Positions 7,629 to 13,859 of a stretch of 15,531 nt of DNA are shown here, piece by piece (the first letter of the stretch is position 1; every line of letters starts with the position of its first letter). The stretch is from an uncultured Coprococcus sp. (GTDB taxonomy: Bacteria; Bacillota; Clostridia; Lachnospirales; Lachnospiraceae), in the NCBI GenBank assembly GCA_900548215.1, contig URJI01000069.1:1-15531 (forward strand), written 5' to 3'. The notes beneath the pieces are model-generated. The model had not been told where the DNA came from, did no database searches, and saw only the letters and a list, made by a program, of their open reading frames with translations. The translations under genes were made by a program, and so were the position numbers.

Positions 7629-9158
7629 ATGAAGAAGATACTGAACAGGCTGCTTAGCAGAATGGTGGTAACCTGTCTGCTGGTGGTTATACAGCTTGCG
7701 GTTATGATATTGGGAATTGTTTTTTTGCAGGAACGGTATATCTATATATCGGGTGTGCTTAAGTTGCTTAGTGTCATCGTTGTCCTGCATCTCATAATCA
7801 AGGATACCAATCCTATGATAAAGATGGCATGGATGGTGCCGATTCTTCTGTTCCCGATGCTCGGAGGACTGATGTATGTTTTGTATGGACATGTTCTCAT
7901 ACCGAGAAAACTTAAAAAAAATATGCTCAGAGTCAGGCAGCAGGAGATATACGAGAACGTAAAGGGAGACAGATGGCTCACACCGGATACAGTGAAGGAA
8001 AGTCCTGCATACAGGATATGCAGATATATGGATGACTTTGGAGAAGCACTGCTGTACGGACATACCAAGGTTAAATACTACGCCATCGGCGATGATGTGA
8101 TGGAGGATCTCATATATGATCTTGAACATGCAGAGAAGTATATCTTCATGGAATATTTCATCGTTGACAAGGGATATATGTGGGATACCATACTTGAGAT
8201 CCTTAAGAGAAAGGCGGCAGAGGGACTAGATGTTCGTTTTATGTATGATGATATCGGATCGGTGTTCAATGTCCCGAAGTATTACTGGAAGGAGCTTGAG
8301 GCCAGTGGCATAAAGTGCATGGCGTTCAATCAGGTAGTTCCTTTCCTTGCAACTATCTTCAATAACAGAGATCACAGAAAGATAACTGTCGTTGATGGCA
8401 AGATAGCCCACACCGGCGGCTATAACATGGCGGATGAATATATAAACAAGATAGTCAAATATGGAAGATGGAAGGACAGCGGTGTGCGTCTTGAAGGAGA
8501 TGGAGCGTGGAGCTTTACAGTCATGTTTCTTCAGATGTGGAACTGTTTCCGGTATTCAGAGGGAAGCTACCTGAGTTATAAGCCGGATGTTGACTATTCT
8601 TATATTGAAGATGGGTTTGTGCAGCCATATAAGACCAGCCCGCTTTCCGCTGAGACTGTAGGCGAGAATCTGTACATTCAGATGATAAATGATGCGCAGA
8701 AGTATATATATATATTCACTCCGTACCTTATCGTGTGCAATGAGCTTATGCTTTCGCTGAAACTTGCGGCAAAACGTGGTGTGGATGTGCGTATAGTCAC
8801 ACCGGCTATACCCGATAAAAAGTATATTTATAAGATGACTCAGTTCAACTATGAGGAGCTGCTGGTGGCAGGTGTCAGGATATATCAGTATACTCCTGGA
8901 TTTATTCATTCAAAGACTCTGCTTATGGATGGCCGCCTGGCATCCGTCGGTTCGATCAATATGGATAACAGAAGTTTTTACCATCATTTTGAGTGCGGAA
9001 CACTGCTCTATGACTGCGAGGCAATAGAGGATGTAAAGGCAGATATGATGCATACATTTGAGGAGTCTGAGGAGATAGATCTACCGTGGTGTCGCAGGAA
9101 TATCAGCAAGGTTTCTATTACGGGGCCTATATTGAACCTGTTGTCTCCACTGTTATAA
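7629..9158 (+). CDS. cls: Cardiolipin synthase (phospholipase D superfamily)
   Basis: This is a membrane enzyme that condenses two phosphatidylglycerol molecules into cardiolipin and glycerol. The 509 residues begin with hydrophobic segments (roughly 13-35, 39-56 and 62-84), the last matching the PLDc_N region of bacterial Cls. Two HKD motifs follow: HRKITVVD (His249, Lys251, Asp256) with GGYNMADEY just after, and HSKTLLMD (His427, Lys429, Asp434) with GSINMDNRS after. Both are intact, and length and spacing agree with the two-HKD ClsA-type enzymes. The ATG at 7629 follows GAAAGG at about 7611-7616. No promoter or terminator was found in the 102-base gap after copA, so it may be read through from the copper operon. 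The next gene starts within 13 bases of its stop, indicating an operon. Confidence 0.93.
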   Translation: MKKILNRLLSRMVVTCLLVVIQLAVMILGIVFLQERYIYISGVLKLLSVIVVLHLIIKDTNPMIKMAWMVPILLFPMLGGLMYVLYGHVLIPRKLKKNMLRVRQQEIYENVKGDRWLTPDTVKESPAYRICRYMDDFGEALLYGHTKVKYYAIGDDVMEDLIYDLEHAEKYIFMEYFIVDKGYMWDTILEILKRKAAEGLDVRFMYDDIGSVFNVPKYYWKELEASGIKCMAFNQVVPFLATIFNNRDHRKITVVDGKIAHTGGYNMADEYINKIVKYGRWKDSGVRLEGDGAWSFTVMFLQMWNCFRYSEGSYLSYKPDVDYSYIEDGFVQPYKTSPLSAETVGENLYIQMINDAQKYIYIFTPYLIVCNELMLSLKLAAKRGVDVRIVTPAIPDKKYIYKMTQFNYEELLVAGVRIYQYTPGFIHSKTLLMDGRLASVGSINMDNRSFYHHFECGTLLYDCEAIEDVKADMMHTFEESEEIDLPWCRRNISKVSITGPILNLLSPLL

Positions 9159-9171
9159 AGAGGATATGATG

Positions 9172-10770
9172 ATGGGACATAACAAGAAACTAATGCGTGA
9201 TGGCAGATGTGAGATGCAGAATATCATAACTACTATATTTATTTTGTATATGGGGGCGGTTTATCCACTTGTCATGCACGATAGATATTTTGACATTACA
9301 GTCACAAAATACAGAGCTTTCTCGATTGCTATATGTATATATGCGGTGCTTATGATACTGGCGGTGCTGGTGGATGTGCTGGATGGCATTGACAGGAAAA
9401 AACATGCAGGTAAGCGTGAGGCTGTCACAGGCAGTTTTATAAAAAGGCATAATATTATGGCTGTGGATATATTCATGGCGCTTTTTATTCTGGCAAATGT
9501 CATGGCATTTATCATGGCATCTGACAAAACCGCAGCATTTACAGGAGAGGAAGGAAGAAGATGCGGACTGCAGTTCATGCTCCTGGTGATGTTCCTCTAT
9601 CTGTGCATGGCCAGGGGATGCACTGTGAAAAAGGTTGCTGCGATCGTATTTATGGCGGTCGGATTTGTGGTGGAGATCATAGCACTGTGCCAGTATATGG
9701 GAGCTGACTTTTTGAAGCTTCGTGAAGGCCTTGGCGTAGATATACAGAGTATATACATATCCACATTTGGCAATATAGATATATTTGGAAGCTTTCTGTG
9801 TGTGCTTGTGCCTGTTGCTATGGGAGCATATCTGGGAGCTTCATTCCAGAAGAGCGTAGTAGTCAAAGCCGTCTCACTTGTTACTATGGTACTTGGGGCA
9901 GCAGCGGCGGTCATTACAAATGCTAATCTGGTATATATAGGTATCGTAGCAGCGCTTGTGATCGCGTTTGTGTGGTCGGCATACAGAGGATGTATTGTCA
10001 GATTTACAGATGTGTGTCTGGCGCTTGCATTTGGCGTGTTGGTCATCAATATGCTCCTTGACGCAAATGGCAAGTTGGAGACAGAACTTGACGGTATAAG
10101 CCGGATGGTCAGTGATAAGAATATAGCGGTCACAGTATTTGCTGTGCTGGCAGTTATAAAGCTGGTAATGATATTTTTCTCGTCAAAGATTGATAAGATC
10201 AGCGGAGTGAAAGCGCTTATAGCAGCGGTATTAATAGTCATAGCCGGCGGTGTTACGGGGTTGGTGTGTGTATCGGATCGCGTAGGTTCACTTTTCTCAT
10301 TTGATGATTCCTGGGGCAATTACAGGGGATATGTGTGGAGAAGGCTGATGGAGTCATTCAGGGAGTTCAATCTTCCGCACAAACTGTTCGGATATGGCAA
10401 TGAGTCTGTAAAAGAGATCATGACATCCGGATATTATGATGAGATGATGGATGATATAGGTGTTGTGTACGACAATGCGCACAATGAATATCTTCAGTAT
10501 CTTGTGACAACAGGACTTTTCGGCGCCCTGGCCTATGTGGGGCTTATCGTGTCTGCGATTGTCATGCTCATACGAACGGCCGTGTCGGCGGTTAAGGAGG
10601 AGTCGGACACAGAGGGAGTCTTTATTGCACTGGCACTTGGAATAGCCGGATATGCATCACAGGCATTTGTCAATCTAAATCAGTCCCTGACAACCCCATA
10701 TGTATTTCTGATGATAGCGATGGCTGCGGGAGTGTGTAGGGCACGAAGGATTGAAAAAGGTAGAAGATAA
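9172..10770 (+). CDS. O-antigen ligase/polymerase-like (Wzy_C family) polytopic membrane protein
   Basis: This integral membrane protein has about 532 residues and some ten to twelve hydrophobic segments. The start is ambiguous: three ATG codons in a row (9166, 9169, 9172) follow AAGAGG at 9158-9163, and 9172 has the best spacing (8 bases). Family clues are the segment STFGNIDIFGSFL in the middle (the family typically has a Gly-Thr/Phe-x-Asn block there) and the long outer loop ending in DNAHNEYLQYLVTTGLFG (around residue 430), which is the conserved block of the Wzy_C superfamily. Family members join or polymerise lipid-linked sugars or act on cell-surface polymers. In a Gram-positive cell this would be an exopolysaccharide, teichoic-acid-like or glycosylation role. 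The gene sits just behind cls. The exact substrate cannot be read from the sequence. Confidence 0.8.
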   Translation: MGHNKKLMRDGRCEMQNIITTIFILYMGAVYPLVMHDRYFDITVTKYRAFSIAICIYAVLMILAVLVDVLDGIDRKKHAGKREAVTGSFIKRHNIMAVDIFMALFILANVMAFIMASDKTAAFTGEEGRRCGLQFMLLVMFLYLCMARGCTVKKVAAIVFMAVGFVVEIIALCQYMGADFLKLREGLGVDIQSIYISTFGNIDIFGSFLCVLVPVAMGAYLGASFQKSVVVKAVSLVTMVLGAAAAVITNANLVYIGIVAALVIAFVWSAYRGCIVRFTDVCLALAFGVLVINMLLDANGKLETELDGISRMVSDKNIAVTVFAVLAVIKLVMIFFSSKIDKISGVKALIAAVLIVIAGGVTGLVCVSDRVGSLFSFDDSWGNYRGYVWRRLMESFREFNLPHKLFGYGNESVKEIMTSGYYDEMMDDIGVVYDNAHNEYLQYLVTTGLFGALAYVGLIVSAIVMLIRTAVSAVKEESDTEGVFIALALGIAGYASQAFVNLNQSLTTPYVFLMIAMAAGVCRARRIEKGRR

Positions 10771-10831
10771 AGGAAGATGATTTAAAATCATATAAAATGG
10801 CAAATAAATATGATGAAATGCCGGTATGCAC

Positions 10832-10861
10832 TTGCCACAGCGCATATCAAAATGTTATAAT
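10832..10861 (+). promoter_or_regulatory. tyrS: Putative tyrS promoter with extended -10
   Basis: TTGCCA (10832-10837, five of six matches to TTGACA) is followed after 18 bases by a perfect TATAAT (10856-10861). The bases before it form TGT, so the whole is an extended -10 (TGnTATAAT). A start near 10868 gives a leader of about 105 bases before tyrS. Confidence 0.7.
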
Positions 10862-10913
10862 ATTTGCCTGTGTGGTATATGCACATGGATAAAAGGGAGA
10901 TGACCAGCAGGGA

Positions 10914-10948
10914 TTCTTCGGGAAAGATCAGGCGATGATCTTGAAGAA
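10914..10948 (+). other. Bulged hairpin in the tyrS leader
   Basis: An inner stem AAGATCA (10924-10930) with TGATCTT (10936-10942) closes a 5-base loop. It is extended by TTCTTC (10914-10919) with GAAGAA (10943-10948), leaving GGGA bulged on the left side. The 13-pair structure ends 13 bases before the ribosome binding site and is followed by A-rich sequence, so it is not a terminator. It could stabilise the mRNA or bind a regulator; no known riboswitch was recognised. Confidence 0.4.
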
Positions 10949-10976
10949 ATAAAAAAGATGTAGGAGGTCTATGGAC

Positions 10977-12197
10977 ATGCAGATTTATGATGAGCTTGTA
11001 GCCAGAGGGCTTATAGCACAGACAACAGATGAAGATGAAATTAGAGATTTGGTAAATAACGGTAAGGCAGTATTCTATATTGGATTTGATCCGACTGCTG
11101 ACAGCCTGCATGTAGGCCACTTCATGGCACTCTGTCTGATGAAGAGACTTCAGATGGCAGGCAACAAGCCTATCGCGCTGATAGGTGGTGGTACAGCCAT
11201 GATCGGTGATCCATCAGGCCGTACAGATATGAGACAGATGATGACAAAGGAAACTATCCAGCACAACGTTGACTGCTTCAAGAAGCAGATGAGCAAGTTC
11301 ATAGACTTCTCAGAGGACAAGGCACTTCTCGTCAACAACGCAGACTGGCTCCTTGACCTTAATTATATTGATGTTCTCCGTGACGTTGGAGCGTGTTTCT
11401 CAGTAAACAACATGCTTCGTGCAGAGTGTTACAAGCAGCGTATGGAGAAGGGACTCAGCTTCCTTGAGTTCAACTACATGATCATGCAGAGTTACGATTT
11501 CTACGCACTGTACCAGAAGTATGGCTGCAACATGCAGTTCGGCGGTGATGATCAGTGGAGCAACATGCTCGGTGGTACAGAGCTTATCAGAAGAAAGCTT
11601 GGCAAGGATGCATATGCCATGACCATCACACTTCTTCTCAACTCAGAGGGCAAGAAGATGGGAAAGACACAGAAGGGTGCTGTGTGGCTTGATCCGAACA
11701 AGACTTCACCATTTGAGTTTTACCAGTACTGGAGAAATGTGGCAGATGCAGATGTCCTGAAGTGCATTCGTATGCTCACATTCCTTCCACTTGAGGAGAT
11801 AGACAAGATGGACAGCTGGGAGGGCAGCCAGCTCAACCAGGCAAAGGAGATCCTTGCATATGAGCTCACAAAGCTTGTACACGGCGAAGAGGAGGCTGCA
11901 AAGGCTCAGGAGAGCGCAAGAGCACTGTTCTCAAAGGGTGTTGCAGCAGATATGCCATCAGTGACACTTACAGCAGACGACTTCAAGGACGGCGCCATCG
12001 ATATCGTGTCAGTTCTCGTTAAGTCAGGTCTTGTTACATCACGTAACGAGGGCAGACGTGCCGTAGAGCAGGGCGGTGTCGCTGTGGACGGTGATAAGGT
12101 GCCTGATGTCCAGACTGCTATTCCTGAAGAGAAGTTCGACGGTGACGGTGTTGTTGTCAGACGTGGTAAGAAGAACTTCAGGAAGGTTAGTAAGTAA
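10977..12197 (+). CDS. tyrS: Tyrosyl-tRNA synthetase
   Basis: This cytoplasmic class I enzyme charges tRNA-Tyr with tyrosine. Two ATG codons are possible, 10971 and 10977. The second is chosen because AGGAGG (10962-10967) lies 9 bases before it but only 3 before the first, and MQIYDELVARGLIAQ aligns with the usual clostridial start. Of 406 residues, the N-terminal Rossmann fold has FDPTADSLHVGH (the HIGH motif as HVGH), then GDPSGRTDMR, the tyrosine-binding Tyr/Asp/Gln region with QFGGDDQW, and the KMSKS loop as KMGKT, as in other bacterial TyrRS of this branch. The C terminus is an S4 RNA-binding domain (SGLVTSRNEGRRAVEQGGV). Length is normal. The gene is flanked by its own promoter and a distal terminator, so it is probably monocistronic. 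Codon use looks like that of a highly expressed gene, with more GC-ending codons than its neighbours. Confidence 0.97.
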   Translation: MQIYDELVARGLIAQTTDEDEIRDLVNNGKAVFYIGFDPTADSLHVGHFMALCLMKRLQMAGNKPIALIGGGTAMIGDPSGRTDMRQMMTKETIQHNVDCFKKQMSKFIDFSEDKALLVNNADWLLDLNYIDVLRDVGACFSVNNMLRAECYKQRMEKGLSFLEFNYMIMQSYDFYALYQKYGCNMQFGGDDQWSNMLGGTELIRRKLGKDAYAMTITLLLNSEGKKMGKTQKGAVWLDPNKTSPFEFYQYWRNVADADVLKCIRMLTFLPLEEIDKMDSWEGSQLNQAKEILAYELTKLVHGEEEAAKAQESARALFSKGVAADMPSVTLTADDFKDGAIDIVSVLVKSGLVTSRNEGRRAVEQGGVAVDGDKVPDVQTAIPEEKFDGDGVVVRRGKKNFRKVSK

Positions 12198-12206
12198 GGG
12201 CTTTCG

Positions 12207-12235
12207 TTGACATTTATAAATGTTTAGTATAGATT
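12207..12235 (+). promoter_or_regulatory. Promoter-like sequence immediately after tyrS
   Basis: A perfect TTGACA (12207-12212) lies 9 bases after the tyrS stop. Seventeen bases later is TAGATT (12230-12235), four of six matches to TATAAT. There is no open reading frame before the terminator at 12290-12318, so if used it would make a short untranslated RNA. Confidence 0.45.
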
Positions 12236-12241
12236 AGGTCA

Positions 12242-12320
12242 TACGCAGATGCTTTGAGTGATATCAAGGCGAACGGCCAGTGGCTATTCAAAAAGGGAAG
12301 CGATGAGCTTCCCTTTTTAT
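12242..12320 (+). ncRNA. Candidate small RNA between tyrS and the MFS gene
   Basis: From the predicted start near 12242 to the terminator T tract there are about 79 bases. They form a first hairpin (GCTTTGA 12251-12257 with TCAAGGC 12264-12270, including one G-U pair, loop GTGATA), a single-stranded linker (12271-12289), and a perfect 12-pair terminator hairpin. This promoter-stem-linker-terminator layout is that of many bacterial small RNAs. No known RNA family was recognised. The simpler alternative is the 3' untranslated end of tyrS. Confidence 0.35.
12290..12320 (+). terminator. Strong intrinsic terminator, usable in both directions
   Basis: AAAAAGGGAAGC (12290-12301) pairs perfectly with GCTTCCCTTTTT (12307-12318) around loop GATGA. 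The 3' arm ends in five T residues. Because the 5' arm starts with five A residues, it also has terminator form on the minus strand. It ends tyrS and any RNA started at 12242. Confidence 0.92.
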
Positions 12321-12359
12321 ATGCTATAAGGAGGAGAATAGTTTAAAAAAACATCTTTT

Positions 12360-12461
12360 ATGCATTTGACGGGAGTTGCTTCTTCGCTTAGAGCTGACGA
12401 TTTTTATAATCATGCGTTGACTGAACATGGATTAAGACCAGGAGAGAATGGAAATTGGTGA
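12360..12461 (+). CDS. Possible 33-residue leader ORF overlapping the MFS start
   Basis: The frame runs from ATG 12360 to TGA 12459-12461. It overlaps the GTG start of the transporter by four bases (GTGA), the usual geometry for translational coupling. The product begins MHLTGVASSLRADD and resembles nothing I know. Against it, the nearest strong Shine-Dalgarno (AAGGAGGAG, 12328-12336) is 23 bases before the ATG, too far for normal use, and there is no in-frame alternative start. It may be chance. Confidence 0.2.
   Translation: MHLTGVASSLRADDFYNHALTEHGLRPGENGNW
12383..12410 (+). promoter_or_regulatory. Weak putative promoter for the MFS gene
   Basis: A perfect TATAAT (12405-12410) lies 48 bases before the GTG start of the transporter. 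The best partner 16 bases upstream, TTCGCT (12383-12388), is a poor -35. The gene is separated from tyrS by a strong terminator, so some promoter is needed in this interval; this is the best candidate. Confidence 0.3.
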
Positions 12462-13846
12462 ATGATAGAGAGATAGGTAACAACAGGAAGCGGTTGGCAA
12501 TCGCCACGATTTCTGCTGCGGCTCTCATAATATTGGTACAGTTTGTTGATTCCTACTGTACTGAGATATTTGGAAAGACACAGTCCCTGTCCGTCAGAAC
12601 ATTTCTGATGGATCCACGTGGGATGAGTTCTGATGCGGCAGTGGCGTATATGAGCAGGGGAATGCTGCCATTTTATCTGATTGGTGCGCTTACCCCGTTT
12701 ATAAGATCGTATACAGATATAATAGGCAGGAAGAAGATGATGCTCATAAATGTGTCGCTTCTCATACTTGGAAGTGTGGTGTGCCTGATGGCTGACAGTC
12801 TGTGGGTATACCTGCTTGGCAATGGAATACTCATACTTGGATATTCGTTGGACATACATCTGATATACATAGTGGATGCGATAGACAAGAAGCATCGAGG
12901 TACGATCAGAGGGATATGTGGCGGAGTGTCCATGGCAGCGGCCATGTGCATACCTTTGCTCAGATCGCTGTGTGTGGATGGCGGCAGGCACAGATGGCAG
13001 TGGCTGTTCGGAGTCGGTGTCATGGGCGGACTCTTCTGTCTGATGCTTGTTATGATATATAAGTTTCCGGGTGTTGCTGCGTCTGACAGAGCGGAGAATA
13101 TGACAGTGAATGTTGCGGAGACATCAGGCGGAGCCGATTACACGGATTTGGACGAGGACACAGTGGAAGATAGAGCCTGCGATGATAATGGCTCGGAGAT
13201 TGGCACATATGCCAATGGGATATCTGACGATATGCCGGGATCAGACGGACATATACATTTTTTTAAGACATTCCGAAGAATATGTGAGGATAAGAAGACC
13301 AGGAATCTTCTCTTAAGTATAAGTGTTGTGGGGCTTGCCACCGCCGGCATCACTTATTACAATGAGCCAATGTGTGCGTTCTCAGGAATGGGTGAGAGCA
13401 GTGTGAATATGATACTGCTCATGCAGCCTGTGGCAGCACTTGTCATAAATGTCATTACAGGGATACTTGCGGATCATATAGACCGTGTACTTGTTGTCCG
13501 GGTGGGAATAGTTCTGAGTCTCATAGCAGGAGTTGTATTCACACTTGGCGTAGGCCACATAAGTTCCGCAGTATTGCTGGGAGTCCTCTGGGGATGCATG
13601 AACGGATTTTATTTCTCGGCGGAGGAACTTATAAATCTTCTGGTCATGGAGAGTGTTGATGGCTCCGTTCGAGGAAGGGCATCCGCCATGTCGACCCTGT
13701 CGTATGGAGTGGGTGACCAGATTGGAATATTCCTCATAAGCCTGGTTGTAGGTGCTCTGGGGATGAGATGGGCCAAGATGCTGTTTCTGGTTCCTCCACT
13801 TGCCGTTGCTTATGTGCTGATTAGGAGTAAACTTAGGAATAAGTAA
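12458..13846 (+). CDS. Major facilitator superfamily (MFS) transporter
   Basis: This secondary transporter has 462 residues and about 12 membrane segments in two halves. The start is TTG 12455 or GTG 12458; both follow AGGAGAG (12440-12446), and GTG is preferred as the commoner codon. The first half carries the MFS motif A region as YTDIIGRKK after the second segment, and the arginine-containing loop KKHRGTIRGICGG. The two halves are joined by a long loop of about 60 residues (bases about 13073-13258) that is strongly acidic (Asp/Glu-rich) and of low complexity. The second half has a motif-A-like GILADHIDR and a later VRGRASAMSTLSYGVGDQIG that fits MFS helix 10-11. Substrate is unknown; drug or sugar efflux are possible. 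It ends 13 bases from the stop of the convergent gene, with no clear terminator between. Confidence 0.88.
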   Translation: MNDREIGNNRKRLAIATISAAALIILVQFVDSYCTEIFGKTQSLSVRTFLMDPRGMSSDAAVAYMSRGMLPFYLIGALTPFIRSYTDIIGRKKMMLINVSLLILGSVVCLMADSLWVYLLGNGILILGYSLDIHLIYIVDAIDKKHRGTIRGICGGVSMAAAMCIPLLRSLCVDGGRHRWQWLFGVGVMGGLFCLMLVMIYKFPGVAASDRAENMTVNVAETSGGADYTDLDEDTVEDRACDDNGSEIGTYANGISDDMPGSDGHIHFFKTFRRICEDKKTRNLLLSISVVGLATAGITYYNEPMCAFSGMGESSVNMILLMQPVAALVINVITGILADHIDRVLVVRVGIVLSLIAGVVFTLGVGHISSAVLLGVLWGCMNGFYFSAEELINLLVMESVDGSVRGRASAMSTLSYGVGDQIGIFLISLVVGALGMRWAKMLFLVPPLAVAYVLIRSKLRNK

Positions 13847-13859
13847 AATAAAAATGATT

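Larger units (their letters stand above)
10771..10970 (+). other. Intergenic region with tyrS promoter and leader
   Basis: This stretch of about 200 bases holds, in order: a perfect 15-base palindrome (10777-10791, ATGATTT-A-AAATCAT), the putative tyrS promoter (10832-10861), a leader of about 105 bases with a long hairpin (10914-10948), and the tyrS ribosome binding site. The palindrome could be a weak terminator of the upstream gene (no T tract follows) or a protein site. The conserved T-box sequence GGTGG..ACCGCG expected for a tRNA-sensing riboswitch was looked for and is absent. Confidence 0.6.

Noticed and set aside
8702..8715. Short TA repeat (tatatatatata) in cls
   Set aside because: It encodes in-frame Tyr-Ile codons of a conserved enzyme and has no sign of being a repeat element.
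9597..10319. Long minus-strand frame (240 codons) opposite the Wzy_C-like gene
   Set aside because: It is a shadow of a strongly supported plus-strand membrane protein, with low-complexity Ser/Thr/Ile translation and no ribosome binding site of note.
10899..10937. Twelve-codon leader peptide (ATG 10899) before tyrS
   Set aside because: It contains no tyrosine codons, and the purine-rich sequence before it is too close to the ATG to serve as ribosome binding site.
10862..10970. T-box riboswitch for tyrS
   Set aside because: The conserved T-box bulge sequence and the terminator/antiterminator pair are missing.
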